Source of the DNA: Datisca glomerata
Lineage: Eukaryota > Streptophyta > Magnoliopsida > Cucurbitales > Datiscaceae
Assembly: GCA_003255025.1 (NCBI GenBank)
Contig: QANY01013229.1
Coordinates: forward strand, 248,001 to 312,000
DNA length: 64,000 bases
Direction: 5' to 3'
In this document: positions 1 to 12,485 of the stretch, piece by piece
How the letters are laid out: each line of letters opens with the position of its first letter
Numbering within the stretch: position 1 is the stretch's first letter
Notes under the pieces: model-generated
The model's input: only the letters and a program-made list of their open reading frames with translations
Told to the model about the DNA's origin: nothing
Database searches by the model: none
Program-made: the position numbers and the translations under genes

Positions 1-585
1 TCTATTTCAACATATACATTAGCCCTATACCTAAGCGTTCCCTTTAGGATTAGCGAGAATAAGTAGTGGAATACCTTTGTAGAACTACGATTCCTATGTA
101 GTCTCACAAAAGTTCTCACTCAAGTTGACCCTTTCGAGATATCGTTTGGGAGCTCTTGTTACTCAGTTTGGGAAACAATGTGAACAACCTGAAAACCTAT
201 TAAGAGATTTTAGAACCTAACCACCAATTTATTATATTCTAGAGCCCATCTCATGACCAATGTTTGATAGAAATAGAGATTCTACTTAAATATGGTATCA
301 TAATTAACTTTGTTTATGTATATATGTCTTACATTACTTGAATATTTTTTTCTTCTCCATTGTTTCACTTCTGACTTCATCTTTCTTTTTTTTCATACAT
401 GCATCATGCTGCATAATAGGTATTGTAAAGAAGTATTCAATTCATTCATATTTTAGAGAGCATGACTTCCACTCCGAGTGTGATAGAAGATCAAGTTATA
501 GTAGCCCAATGGTCAGAGGAAATGCAGAAATGAAAGGAAGATTGTCTGAAAAAGGAGGATGTCATTCTTCTACCATCAATCATTA

Positions 586-1560
586 AGATAGAGTTCTCAC
601 ACATTGACTTGGAGAGGTTAAGGAAGATATGGAAGGATTTTTCACCAGAGTAGAAAGATCTGTTTGTTGGCAAATATGGTTACATCGCTTATCTTTTTTA
701 TATTGCAGTCAACACCCCCGTTCTCGAGGCTTTAATGCATTTCTGGGAACCTTTGTATAGATGTTTCACGTCCGGAACAATTGATCTTGCTCTCATAATT
801 GAAGAATATCAAGCCCTACTAAATGTCCCATTGCAAAACACAGATCAAATTTATAATTACTACAAAATCTTATGTTGAAGAGAGCTTTATCTTAGCTATT
901 GGGTACTGTCCATGCGTCTAAGATTGAGAAAAGGCTGAAAATTAAAAGGGGAAATGAGTGTGCCCACTAGATTATCTCCTAGATCTCACCCAAAATTTCT
1001 TGAAGGAAGATAAGGGCTTGACTATTTATGCTCTGTGTATGTATGGCACTGTGTTGTTTCTAAAGATCTGAGGTTATGTCGGCAATAAAGTGATAAAAAT
1101 GTTCCTTCAAGTTGAATATGGTGTTAACCCTGTTATCTCATTTTTCACTTAGACTTTTCGTTCCTTAAATCACATCCAAGTGTTTGGAAAAGGGAAGTCC
1201 ATCCACTCTCCATCTCTTTTCTGTATTTGGATTCTTAGCCATCTAAGATGTCCATAAGATTTTAAATGTCCTCAAATTAAGTTTTTAAGTCTATGGATGA
1301 AGACGAGAATCGCCATTGCAAAACTTGGAATGACCATATGAAATCCGCAATTTCCCACAAAAGGGGTACGACTCTCATACCTATCAAAGTTGAAATATGA
1401 GGATGTTATCTCGAAAGCCCATTGGATGCCGTTGACATCCAATTATCTACAGGATGTGGAGACTATAAATGGGTCCCACTCCCAGGACCATGGGGTTGTA
1501 CTAGTTATGCTCCACTAATGGTGCTCCGTCAAAATTATACATGAGACAGTTTGTCCCTGC
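586..1560 (+). pseudogene. DUF7745-like ORF upstream of gag (broken)
   Basis: Conceptual translation across stops gives a block (about 590-835) with the signature seen in plant DUF7745 proteins of Tat/Ogre elements: KDLFVGKYGYIAYL, then FWEPLYRCFTSG and IIEEYQALLNVP. The function of this domain is not known; it is regularly found ahead of gag in this lineage. Reading frame is lost by in-frame stops (for example soon after the ALLNVP block) and by frameshifts toward 1560. Identity rests on motif recall, not on a search. Confidence 0.6.
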
Positions 1561-1639
1561 CACGCACGCATTGAACGATATTGAAGTCAGTTATGATTCT
1601 CAAGATATTGAACAAAAATTATAGTAGTTGATTAGAGCT

Positions 1640-2585
1640 TGGAAAATGACGAGAATGATGCAAAATGAGAAGAATCGCATGAACTGCATAAAGGAGTATG
1701 AAGCTTGGCTTGAGAATAGAAGCAAAGTAATTATTCCCTTGCCATTTGAGGATTTAAATATCCAAATCACCAGAAGCTCATCAAGAGATTGTTAAAAAGG
1801 AGGAGCGGGATGAGTTATATGAGGAGCATCAAAAGTATCTAGCCCTCTTGGAGGAAAACAAATGACTAACAGTCAAGGCAAATTTAGTCTGACAAACATA
1901 GGATATAAGCTGAAAAAAAACTAAGAAACAAGGTTGAGGATCAAGAATATCTGAAGTAGAAAAACTCAGAGTTTGGTATTGACACTCGCAAGCTGAACAA
2001 CAAAATTAGAAAGATGGCAGAAGACAATGAGAATTTGCGAGGGGTAATCTACGAATAGCAGGATCGAATCATGAAACTAAAAAGAAAAAATAAGCCCGTA
2101 CAAGATGTTTTAGAAGAGGTGGGACAGTTGATAAGATAAATGCGTACATCATTGAGTTAGAAGAATAATATGACTCATTACGACGAATCACTGATAATTT
2201 ACAAGTTTATTTAGAGAATAAAAAAGTGAGGAAGACCGAGTCAACAAATGATCATGAAGAACTATTGAAAGTCATCGTAAGCCTCGAGCACCAAGTTAGA
2301 GCTTATCAGAATGTAGCAGAGAAATTGGTAAGAAACAACGATGCTAACGTCGATGCACTGAGATATGATCATTGATTGCTGCAACAAGAGTACGACTTGA
2401 TTCGACGACGATCTGAGCAGGCTGTGGAGTGGCTGAAAAGTATGGTTGTGAGGGCGAGAAATTTGGTGGAAGAAGCATTATTTTTAAAGAAAAGTGTTTT
2501 GCCCATCCATCCTAATGGGGAGAACTTGTCTAAGATTTTTGAAGAAATCAACCGGGATTCGGGTCAATTTGGTTATTTTGTATAA
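1640..2585 (+). pseudogene. gag N-terminal coiled-coil region (broken)
   Basis: Interrupted reading frames rich in Glu, Lys, Arg, Asn and Gln look like long coiled coil. The last stretch (2376-2585, 69 residues after a Met) contains SEQAVEWLKSMVVRARNL followed by a Pro-His-Pro-Asn segment and a natural stop, the usual end of this N-terminal gag segment in Tat-type elements. Several stops between 1640 and 2376 show decay. Bases 2586-2870 are an AT-rich spacer with no coding signal. Confidence 0.5.
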
Positions 2586-2870
2586 ACTCACATTGTAAAG
2601 TAACGTAATTAACTTCTACATACTCAAATGTAGTGGACGGTTTTACTAATTGAATGAAATTGAGTACTTCAGGAATTTGACTTTGCGCAATATAATTTCT
2701 CATGCATAAATTTACTTTCATTATTATTATTGTTATTATTATTTCTTCTTTTTCATTAGAAAAATCTCCCATCTCATTGTTTTATTTTTATTTATTTTAA
2801 GAAAACTTTTCAAAGATAGCCTATCAACTCCGACATTCCAATCATCATACCCGATGTTGATAACCCAAAG

Positions 2871-3850
2871 GTGCAGAGGCCTGTTACCAAACCAATCGAA
2901 CACCCGTTGTTGAAAGATAAGCTAGACCTTCTAGAAGAGAGATTATGCGCTATTGAAGGGTCAGATGTATATGGCACCATTGATGCCACCCAATTATGTT
3001 TGGTCCCGGACGAAATCATCCCACACAAATTCAAAATACTTGAGTTTGAAAAATATGATGGTAATACATGTCTGAGAAGTCACCTTATTATGTACTGCAG
3101 AAAGATGGTTGCTTGTGTAAATGATGATAAGCTGCTGATTCATTTCTTTCAAGATAGCTTGATGGGGGTTGTATCTCGCTGGTATATCCAATTGGATAAC
3201 CAACATATTTAGAGGTGAAAAGATTTAGTTGATGCTTTCTTAAGACAATACAAGTACAATATAAACATAGCTATTGATCGTCTAGATCTACAAATGATGG
3301 AGAAAAAATCTACTAAAGGCTTTAAAGAATATGCGCAAAGGTGGAGGGAATTAGCTGCTCAGGTACAACCTCCTTGTCAAAAAGAGATGGCTACAATGTT
3401 TATTAACACCTTGAGATCTTCATTCAATGATAGGATGATTGGAAACACTTCAAACAACTTCTCTGACATTATTGTGATTGGTGAAAGGATTGAATATGGG
3501 GTATAGAATGGAAGAATTTTGGATGTCGTATCATATACAACATCCATAAAAAAGGGCCGCCATTGAAGTGAAAAGAAGGGATGTACAGGCAATCAATTTT
3601 GGGTACCCATCACAAACTACGAACCTTAGGCCAAGATTTTCAAAGTATAGTGAAGGGCCCAAATCTGTGACATCATATATGGCAAATACCTTGCAAATTC
3701 CGTATAATTATCACTCTAAAAAATCAACATTTCAAAACAATCCAAGACCTAATTTCAGACCATCGACTCACCAGGGTCAAGATGATCAGCCTCTAAGGGG
3801 AAATATAAATAATCAATGTTTTGTCTAATATGATCCAATCCCCATGTCAT
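2871..3850 (+). pseudogene. Ty3/gypsy gag, capsid-like region (broken)
   Basis: Two adjacent reading frames (2871-3212 and 3294-3506) give the Retrotrans_gag pattern: KILEFEKYDGNTCLRSHL, then LLIHFFQDSLMGVVSRWY, then KGFKEYAQRWRELAAQVQPP and a helical tail. This domain forms the virus-like particle shell that packages element RNA. A stop at about 3211 breaks the Trp-Tyr-rich segment and another at about 3504 ends the second frame. A Pro/Asn/Gln-rich linker follows to about 3850. The family match is clear; the gene is dead. Confidence 0.8.
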
Positions 3851-3889
3851 ATACGAAACTCCTACCATAATTGATATATAATAATCAAT

Positions 3890-4120
3890 TGGTGTTGATT
3901 CCTCATGAACCTCTTCAACCACCATACCCGAGGTGGTATGATCCGACTGCTCGATGTGATTATCATGATGGGGCAGTGGGACATTCGATAGAGAAGTGTA
4001 CGACATTAAAGGGTAGAGTACAATAATTGATCAAGGCAGGATGACTGAGTTTTAAAAAGGCTAATGGGAACCCAGATATCAATTCCAACCCTCTACCAAA
4101 TCATGAGAATCCTACTGTAA
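3890..4120 (+). pseudogene. gag zinc-knuckle-like region
   Basis: The + strand reads PRWYDPTARCDYHDGAVGHS followed by IEKC, a degenerate CCHC knuckle (Cys, then His-x-Gly, then Gly-His, then Cys) placed after a proline-rich stretch, as in Tat/Ogre gag proteins. The knuckle would bind element RNA during packaging. A stop follows soon after (GRVQ then stop). The continuation (GNPDINSNPLPNHE) also fits this lineage. Confidence 0.65.
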
Positions 4121-4866
4121 ACGCAATTGAGGAATCTTTTTCATATGAAAAGAATGATGTGGTAAATGTGAGCAAGCCAATGGAAATCCTTTTCCATCTT
4201 GTTTGTAAAGCGGGGCACGTCTACCCAACACACTCAGAGGATAAAGACATATATGGGAAATATATGCATGTCTCTGATTGTTTGTCTCATGAGAACATAG
4301 GCGAGCATACAATTAAGGAATGTGGTGATTTTGAAAGGGAAGTACAAAGGTTGTTGGATGCAAAAATACTCATCATAAGTCAGAAATGAGAAAGGGGATA
4401 ACAGGAAGATGACTCTTTAGTCTCCATGATAACTAAAGAATCATCTGAAGTAAATGTTGAAGTGCCATCCTATATCTCACAACTTCACAATACATTATAA
4501 GGAAAAGTCAACTTGCACCACTACATTTTATGCTTCGATGCCCATCACCATCCAAATATCAGGCGCATTTGCTTACGAAGATTCAAGAGGAGTACCATGG
4601 AGGTACATATATGAGGTTATTATAAGCTGTGATGACAAAACTCAAGCGCTAAATTTTTTAGACCTCGATCTTCCCATAACTAATATTTTGAGAGTAGGTG
4701 GGGTGATGAGGAGTGGCAAATGCTACACGCTAGATGTTTTAAAAATGGATAAAATTGATGAGTTTGAAAGGTAAAGGAAAGGGAAAGCCAAAGAAGGCAG
4801 CAATGGTCATGAGATCCAAGGAGAAATGCATGGCGGCCAAGTGATAAACCTAGACATAATGAAAAA

Positions 4867-5712
4867 ATGGGGAAAGAAAAACCAGTGTATGAAGAGGAAG
4901 TATGTGAATTTTTAAAGTTTATCAAGCAAAGTGAGTATAAGGTGATAGAGCAATTTAATCGCTTACATGCTCACATATCCTTACTATCACTGTTTCTTAA
5001 TTCTGAGCCACATCGCCAAGCATTATTGAAGGTTTTGAATGCATATGTCTGTCATAACATTTATAGTGGAGAAGATGAGTGGAATTATAGGAAATGTTAC
5101 CGCACCAAATTTTATCACTTTCGTAGATGATGAAATCTTTGTAGATGGTACTGAACACACCAGAGCTCTACATATATCCATGAAATGTAAGGATTATGTT
5201 GGTGCAAAAGTATTGATTGACAACAAATCGTCTCTAAATGTAATGCCAAGATTCATACTAGCAAAACTCCCTGTGGACGCAACACATATGCGGCCGAGCA
5301 TGATGATAGTAAGAGCATTCGACGGTACCCGAAGAGAAATAATCGGAGACATAAAGATACAAACTGTATGCTTAACATAACTCTAGCATACCGTTTTCTT
5401 TTAGGCAGACCATGGATTCACTCTATTGGGGTAGTACCGTCTTCCTTACCTCAGAAGATGAAATTTATAATAAATCATAAACTCATTTGTATATATGGGG
5501 AAGAAGATTACTGGTATCCAAGCCGGCCACCATGTCATATGTTGAGGCGGCAGAAGAAGTATTGGAGTACTCATTTCGATCATTTGAGATTGAAAACACC
5601 ACATTTTTTATTAGTGAGAACTCACTCCAACGCCAAGCCTATCAAAAGCATCTCAGATGGCAAAGTTGATGATAAAAGGGGGATGCAAGTCAGGCAAAGA
5701 ACTCAGGAGTGA
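4867..5712 (+). pseudogene. Ty3/gypsy aspartic protease region (broken)
   Basis: Two overlapping reading frames (4867-5130, then 5039-5380, continued 5368-5669) give the Tat-type protease region: EVCEFLKFIKQSEYKVIEQ, then ALHISMKCKDYVGAKVLIDN, then SSLNVMPRFILAKLP, then FLLGRPWIHSIGVVPSSL. The catalytic triplet is normally Asp-Gly/Ser-Ser after VLID; here Asp-Asn-Lys replaces it, so activity is unlikely even without the frameshifts at about 5130 and 5370. Bases 5713-6520 contain no recognisable domain. Confidence 0.78.
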
Positions 5713-6529
5713 GCATCAAGGCATAAATAAGTTAATCGATTAGGACAAGAATAAGCAAAGGTTTGGGCTTGGATATAGGAAGAGTGGAAGCTCAAAAGAA
5801 AGAAAAGAGGATTGCTAGGCTAAAAAATAGGGAATTCGATATGGAAATGACAGTCATACCTCATATTTCTAAATCCTTCAGAAGTGGGGAATTTCATTCA
5901 AAGAACCGGTTATAATAGAACAATACGACCTTGAAGATGATATCGCCCAGACTTTCAATATCCACAATCTTGGAAAAATCATCAAGTGCAAGTACATAGG
6001 ACTTGGTTTCTCGATACGATTCAGATCATGAGCTTAACAATTGGGATGTCACCGAGCTACCAGTGCTTCTTGGGAGTTTTCAAGAGTAATGTGTTAATGC
6101 CAAATTTCTAATGTTTCTGCCCAATGTCTTATGAATTTCATTGTTATGGGCCTACATTTTCATCTGTTTCATGTCATCTCTTTAAAAGAAAGTATAAAAA
6201 CTTGTTTCGTTTCCTTCTGTTAATGATAAATACAACTCCGATTCTTTTTTTATTCTTCCTCTTTATATCTACTTTTTTCCATTTATAAAATGTTGTTCAT
6301 ACTCATGCATTTTTTGTTTTCTTTTCTCACCTTCCTTTCATCCAATAATCTGATTCAGGTTTGAGAATGGTGATTTTGAAAACAAGAGCATAAACAATAA
6401 CTTCAACAATCCCATTATTAGCAGAGTGTCAAATGAAAGAAATGAACATAATTTTGAACCATCTTAAAAAATGTTAAGAATGGTAGAAGATGCTGATAAA
6501 ATAACTCAAACTTATCAAGATTTTACTGA

Positions 6530-7627
6530 GGTGGTAAATTTGGGATTCGATGGACAGACAAAAAAAGTCCAAATCGGCACTTCTATGACAAGCGAAAGTC
6601 GCTGACAATTAATTGACTTACTCAAGGAGTATATGGACATCTTCGCATGGTCTTACAAAGATATGCCAGGTCTAAACATTGATATTGTGGTCTATCGTTT
6701 GCTGCTTATGCCGGAAAGTAAACCAGTACGATAAAAGTTACGGAAAATGAAACCATGCATGCTAGTACAGATCAAAGAAGAAGTTAAAAAGCAAGTAGAT
6801 GTTGGTTTTTTAGAAGTAGCAAGATACCCTGAATGGGTCACTAACGTAGTCCTAGTGCCGAAGAAAAATGGGAAAGTAAGAATATGTGTCGATTATAGAG
6901 ACTTAAATCAGGCGAGCCCTTAGGATGATTTTTCATTACCTCACATCGATGTCTTAGTAGATAATACATCAGGACATTCAACCTTCTCTTTCATGGATGG
7001 TATTTCAGAGTATAATCAAATCAAAATGGCTCCTTAAGATCGTGAAAAGACCACTTTGATAACTTTGTGGGTACATATTGTTATAAGGTTATGCCATTAA
7101 ATGGTCTAAAAAATGCAGGAGCAACTTACCAACGGGCAATGATACCACTGTTTCAGGATATGATGCATAAGGAAATCAAAGTGTATGTCGATGATATGAT
7201 CTCTGAATCTCGTCGAGGGGAAGATCACATTGTCACTCTATGGAAGCTATTTGAACGGTTGAGAAAGTTTCAATTAAAACTTAACCCGACAAAGTGTACA
7301 TTCACAACATCTTTAGGGAAACTACTCTGCTTTGTCATGAGAAAAGAAGGAATGAAAGTTGACCTCGACAAGGTTCGAGCCATCATTGATATTCCACCAC
7401 CCCGAACTCAAAAAGAAGTTATAGGTTTCTTGGGGACACTAAATTACATAGCTTGGCTCATCTCACAGCTAACTATGACTTGCGAACCTATCTTTAAACT
7501 TCTCCGTAAAAGTGATACAGAAGGATGGAATGATGATTGCCAGAATGCTTTTGAGAAGATCAAACAATACTTGCAAAATCCGCTTATACTTATTCCTCCA
7601 ACTCCAAGATGGCCACTCATTTCGTAA
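6530..7627 (+). pseudogene. Ty3/gypsy reverse transcriptase (broken)
   Basis: Translation gives the RT order: PEWVTNVVLVPKKNGKVRIC, then VDYRDLNQASP (stop) DDFSLPHID, then FSFMDGISEYNQIKMAP (stop), then, in the 7067-7627 frame, VMPLNGLKNAGATYQRAM and the polymerase box VYVDDM near 7180. The two metal-binding Asp residues of YVDD are kept. Stops at about 6922 and 7036 and a frameshift near 7066 inactivate it. The 186-residue frame from 7067 covers the palm, thumb and connection parts. Confidence 0.88.
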
Positions 7628-7648
7628 GTTAAAGTAACAGAAAAATCC

Positions 7649-8480
7649 ATGAGTTGCGTACTTGGTCAACATGACGTCCGTAGAAAGAAAGAACAAGCAA
7701 TATACTATTTAAGGAAAATGTTCACAAATTATGTGGCTAGTTATTCGATGTTGGAGAAAACAATTTGGGCATTAGCCTGGGTTGCTCATCGGCTTAGAAA
7801 ATACATGTTATACCACACCACTTGGTTAATTTCAAAGATTGACCCAATCAAGTATATCTTTGAAAAGCCATCACTTTATGGGCGGATTGCTAAATGGAAA
7901 ATGTTACTCTGACAATATGATATTGTCTATATCACGAAGAAGTCAATAAAAGGAAGTGTACTTGCTGATTATCTGACAGACCAAGTAGTGTAATATTAAG
8001 AGTCTATCAAGTTTGATTTTCCTGATGAGAGCGTCCCAGTCATATTAAAAAATGAAGAAGAATCTACAGACTCAGAATTGTAGACAATGTAATTTGATCA
8101 CGCATCTAATGATGTAGGACATGGAATTAGGCAAATCTTGACAACTCTTGAGGGAAAGTTTTTCCTATTCACGACAAAACTATGTTTTGATTGTATAAAC
8201 AATATGACAGAATATGAAGCATGCTCTATGGGAATTTAAGCAACTTATGATTTGAAGATAACGAAACTTAGAGTGTACGGAGATTTTTTATTGGTGATAC
8301 GATAACTAAATGAGGAATGGGAAGCTAAAGACTCCAAGACGATACCTTATAACAAACATGTACCAAGTGAAGCCGCACTTTTGAAGTGATCTCATTTGAC
8401 CATATACCCAGAGAGAATAATCAAATCGCAGATGCACCGGCAACTCTAGCGTCCATGTTCGCTGTAGATTTTAAGGAAGA
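7649..8480 (+). pseudogene. Ty3/gypsy RNase H region (broken)
   Basis: The first half (7649-7912) reads MSCVLGQHDVRRKKEQAIYY and LRKMFTNYVASYSMLEKTIW, the usual RNase H region after RT. Bases 8090-8380 give an interrupted second RNase H-like copy with NNMTEYEACSMGI, as in Tat elements that carry two RNase H domains. The 8386 frame begins with ISFDHIPRENNQIADAPATL, the His-Ile-Pro-Arg-Glu-x-Asn-x-x-Ala-Asp-Ala end motif. Many stops are present. Confidence 0.78.
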
Positions 8481-8659
8481 ATTTCAACACATAAAAATTG
8501 AGAAACGAGATTTTCCTGCTCACTGTATAAGCATTGAAGAAGAGCCAGACGTAAGATCATGGTATTATGACATCAAACAACATATAAAGAATGGAGAATA
8601 TCCATACAAAGCTTCCGAGAATGATAAATGCACTATTAAAAGATTGTCATTTGTTTCTT

Positions 8660-8840
8660 TTTAAATGGTGAGCTACTCTACAAAAGAAACCATGATATGG
8701 TGCTTTTAAGATGTTTTGATGCAATGGAACTGAGCCAAATCATAGAGGAAGTTCATGAAGGAATTTGTGGTGTTCATACTAATGGTCATATGATGACTAA
8801 ACAAATCTTGAGAGTAGGATAACATAAATATTATCTAATA
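8660..8840 (+). pseudogene. integrase zinc-binding N-terminus, cut off
   Basis: Reads VLLRCFDAMELSQIIEEVHE then GICGVHTNGHMMTKQILRVG, matching the HHCC region of Ty3/gypsy integrase (the two His of Glu-Val-His-Glu and Gly-His are visible). Homology stops at about 8840, before the two Cys residues. The rest of this domain and the first part of the catalytic core, roughly 120 residues in relatives, is absent; the core restarts at 15651. Confidence 0.75.
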
Positions 8841-9400
8841 TTCAATTTTATAGGTTTCTAAGAAATAAACTATTGTTGGCTTAAAAATAATCAAAACTCG
8901 ACATGTGGATACTTGTGTTTTATTTGCACAATCTTATAAAAAATATTAATTTCACAAACTATTTTTAACAAATTATTATTGAATAGAAAATAATAGTTTC
9001 CACTATATGAATGATTTTAAATGAGAATATTTGTGAAAATTCTAAATTGTACTCTACTTTAAGGAGGCTTGAAGGATAAAATGGAGAATCAAAAGTTTCT
9101 CCTACTTAAGCCTCTTTTAATATATTAAGATTGCATTTCTTTTACTATATGGATATTATCTGTGGGTTTTTAGCATATGATTGTTAAAAGATATTTTTCT
9201 CCCTAAGTTAGTCTGCTTTATAAAAAAATGAATATTGCATGTCTAATCATGCTCTTATGACTATTAACTCAAACTTGTTAAAGGATTAGTTTCAAATGAC
9301 CGTCTAGCTAACGAAAATTAAGTAGTTAGATGAATTGGCTTGAATAAGTATGGTTTTGTGGGTATATATTATTCTTAATGAGATATATCATTAGTTGCAA
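8841..9400. other. AT-rich interval of unknown origin
   Basis: Between the break in the integrase and the first recognisable copia sequence. I see no coding signal, no tandem repeat and no clear terminal repeat here. It may be the outer flank or LTR part of the inserted minus-strand copia element. Confidence 0.4.
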
Positions 9401-12400
9401 ACTGAAAAAACATAGGAGAGAAAGACTTTGTAAAATTGAGTAATAATTTTTTTCATTCGATCAATAATCATATTTTTTACATGCAATATTTATAGTTCAC
9501 TAAAATAGTTTACACTCCACTAACTTTTGAGTAACAAATTTTGTTACAAGCTAACTGGATGACATTCACTTTCTTGGCGTGGAAGTATAGTTATGATTCC
9601 ACATGCCAAATTTACAATCCCGCGTGAGTGTAGCCGAGCTATTGAAACTGACTCAGGTAGTCGGCTAATATCCTTATTATCCCCCCTCAAGATAAAGGGG
9701 AAGACTTCCACTTGAAGATTATCCTTGAGGTATTACAAATGAGCTATTGTAATTACCTTAGTTGGAATATCAGTCATTTGATCATGAGATGGGATAAATC
9801 ACACTTCAAGATATTTATTAAAACTTTGTCACGAATAAAGTGTAAGTCGATTTTCAAGTGTTTAGTCTGAGAATGGAGGACAATAGGAAGCATTCATGTT
9901 AATGCATCATACAAGTGGAAAGTTGGGTAACTAAATGAGTAGCTTAGTGAGTAATGGTTGAATCCATGCTAGTTCTACAGCTGCATCGGATGGTCCACGG
10001 TACTCACTCTTTTTTCTAGATCGAGCAACTATGTGCTACTTCTTAGAAGACCATGAGGTAATAAATTGACCATGACTCTAGTGAATCACTGGTCTTCCGA
10101 TTTCAATGCCAGACTACATCAGAATATGTTTTCAGTGTAAGAGTTGAAGCTAACCTTATTATAATTCCTTCATAAAGGGAATCTTTAAGATATCACAGCA
10201 GGTGCTTTATAGCTTGCCAGTAGGTGACAATAGGTCGTTGAACATATTGGCTCAACTTATTAACAACAAATGTTACATCAATCTAGTTAGCATTAGTGCT
10301 TCTCTATAAAGTGACATAAAAAACATCTTAGTGGAATGATGATGAAGTTTCATGGAAACATTAGTAGTAGAATAAGATTTTGATGTTGACATGTTGATCG
10401 ATGAAGTAGTTAAGTAAGATAACTAGATTGAGTTAGACGTAGACCATTTTGATATCGATATACTTCCACGCCAAGGAAGTGATGAACAAGGCCAAGGTTT
10501 TTTGGAGCAGAAATCATATTGAGATCATGAGTAAGTTGTCATATCTTATCACCATCACTGCAAGTTACTAGTATGTCATCCACTTAGACTAAAAAATGAG
10601 AATAGAATGTTTTAACTTGTACGCAAATAAAGAGGAGTCTGATATTGTACTTTGGAAACCTTACTGCAATAATGTATCATGAATTGTATCATACCATACT
10701 CTATGAGCAAGTTCAATGCCATAAAATGGTTTCTTTAGTCTCGTACATGCTGAAGATGAGAACTTTCTACATATCCATCAGGTTACTTCATGAAACATAT
10801 TCTCTGAGAGTGCCATCAAAAAAGACATTATTTGCAACCACTTGAAGGACCTCTTAGTTGAAAGATGTTGCCAAAGTTAATACAACTTGAACTATAGTAG
10901 GTTTCACAATTGGAAAATATGTTTAAGTATGCTCAAGCCGAAAGGTTTGGTGAAACCCTTTGGTAATAAGCATTTCCATACATTTTTACGCACTCCCATC
11001 AACATTAAATTTTAGTTTGAAAATTGATTTAATTCCCACTAGATTTATGGTTGGATAATATTGTACTAATTCCAAGGTTTGGTTCTATGTTAGATCTTTA
11101 TATCCAGTACTCTTTGCTTGCTTCCACTTACGATCAGGAAAGGCTTGGTTCACTATAGAAAGTTCATATAAGGGGAAATTAGTTAACGTGGTGTGTATGA
11201 AGGTGAGAAAGGCCTTTGGTTTAAGAAAACTTGTTTTGGATCTAGTGAATATAGGATGCAGAAATGGGTAGAGTAGGTAATGTAAGTGTGTAGTAGGGTC
11301 AAGTCGAATATTGGATAAAGGAGACTATGACATTGAAGAAGAATTAGAAGATGAAATAAAAGGGACTTGTATTATTGGAACTGAAGTGTTAGACCTTGAT
11401 AAATTTGGAGAAATGATATTATTATGGAAGTCGAGGGAAGAGAAGTTACCTGGAAGTGGTATTTGTTCAGATGAAGACTGAAGTAGCTCTATGAGTCGTT
11501 CTTTTGAGTTAGGAGTAGTAATTGGTTCAACACACTAACATGGATTGAATTGAAAGTTGACACCTTAACATGAAGTGAATGAAGTAAATTTTCTGGTAGG
11601 CAAATAAAACTTAGCTATAGATGGAAGACTCATGAAATATAACATTAATGGTTGTATAAACTCAACTAGATGGATGAAGACACAAATATCCTTTGTGAGT
11701 CAGAGTATCTAATGAACATACACATGTACTTTGAAATCGTAGTTTATTTTGATTATAGGGTCTTAAGTAAGGATAACATGCAATTCAAATGGTTGTAAGG
11801 AAATATAATTAGGAAGTCTGTCATCCAGAGTCATAGGAAAATGCATCAACTCATAGAGGCCTTCATTAAGCCTCATTCTGACTCGTACCCTATTGGCTTA
11901 ACAAGACAAAAATTTGAGTTAATTCAACAAATAGTGATTTATCTTTGGTTAGTTGTGGTACACTAATGAGATTATTTTTTAGAACTCTAAGCATTGGCTT
12001 TAGTTTTAAGATCATAGATGCATGTGGAACATGTAAGAATTACGAACCAATATGAGTTATTTGAAGTGCCTTACCACGGCTTACTATAAATTTCTTGTTA
12101 CCCTTGTAATCCTGTACAATGTGGAATTTGTTGGATCAGTAGAAATATGATTTCTCCCAACATTTTCTATGCACGGAGAATGGTCTTTGTTCATTTCTAA
12201 AGTTGCAACAATAGCAGATTGAGTAAAATTTTGATTGTGAGAATTTTGATATTCACCTGAAGAGGAGGCAAAGTTTTGAGTTTGATTATAACCTTTATCA
12301 TATTCATAGTAACATGTAAATAACCCATGACCTATTCTTCCATAGACTTCGTAGATTAACTTGTTACCAAATCTACCTCCTCTATCACTCCTCCCACCAT

Positions 12401-12484
12401 TTGAATCTCCACGAAAACCTTGATTTGAATTGAATCCTATGCCTCAACTAAAATTGTTACCATTCTCTTGGCCTTTTCCAATAG
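9400..12484 (-). mobile_element. Ty1/copia element, minus strand, decayed and truncated
   Basis: Read on the minus strand from 12484 down. It starts inside gag, where GRIGHGLFTCYYEYDKGYN (about 12330) is a degenerate CCHC knuckle of the copia type with the first Cys changed to Tyr. Near 10567-10590 the minus strand gives the RT box VDDILV after a stop. At about 9676-9690 the minus strand reads TTGAGGGGGGATAATA, a polypurine tract, and the 3' LTR should follow between there and about 9400. The 5' LTR, primer site and first part of gag are missing because the copy ends at a CACTA-like terminus at 12486. No frame longer than 66 codons is recognisable. Confidence 0.72.
9676..9692 (-). promoter_or_regulatory. 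Polypurine tract of the minus-strand copia element
   Basis: The minus strand reads CTTGAGGGGGGATAATAAGG, a purine run at the expected junction of the internal region and the 3' LTR. This is where plus-strand DNA synthesis would be primed. The downstream LTR end is not resolved. Confidence 0.55.
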
Positions 12485-12485
12485 T

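Larger units (their letters stand above)
1..8840 (+). mobile_element. Ty3/gypsy Tat/Ogre-type retrotransposon, 5' part, decayed
   Basis: Remains of the gag-pol region of one large Ty3/gypsy element run left to right in the expected order: DUF7745-like ORF, coiled coil, gag, CCHC knuckle, protease, reverse transcriptase, RNase H, then the zinc-binding N-terminus of integrase. The core of integrase resumes at 15651. An extra ORF before gag and tandem repeats before the 3' LTR are features of the Tat/Ogre lineage. Every domain carries stops and frameshifts, so the element cannot act on its own. No 5' LTR boundary or primer-binding site is recognisable in the first 500 bases, so the 5' LTR probably lies at or beyond the window edge. 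Confidence 0.88.
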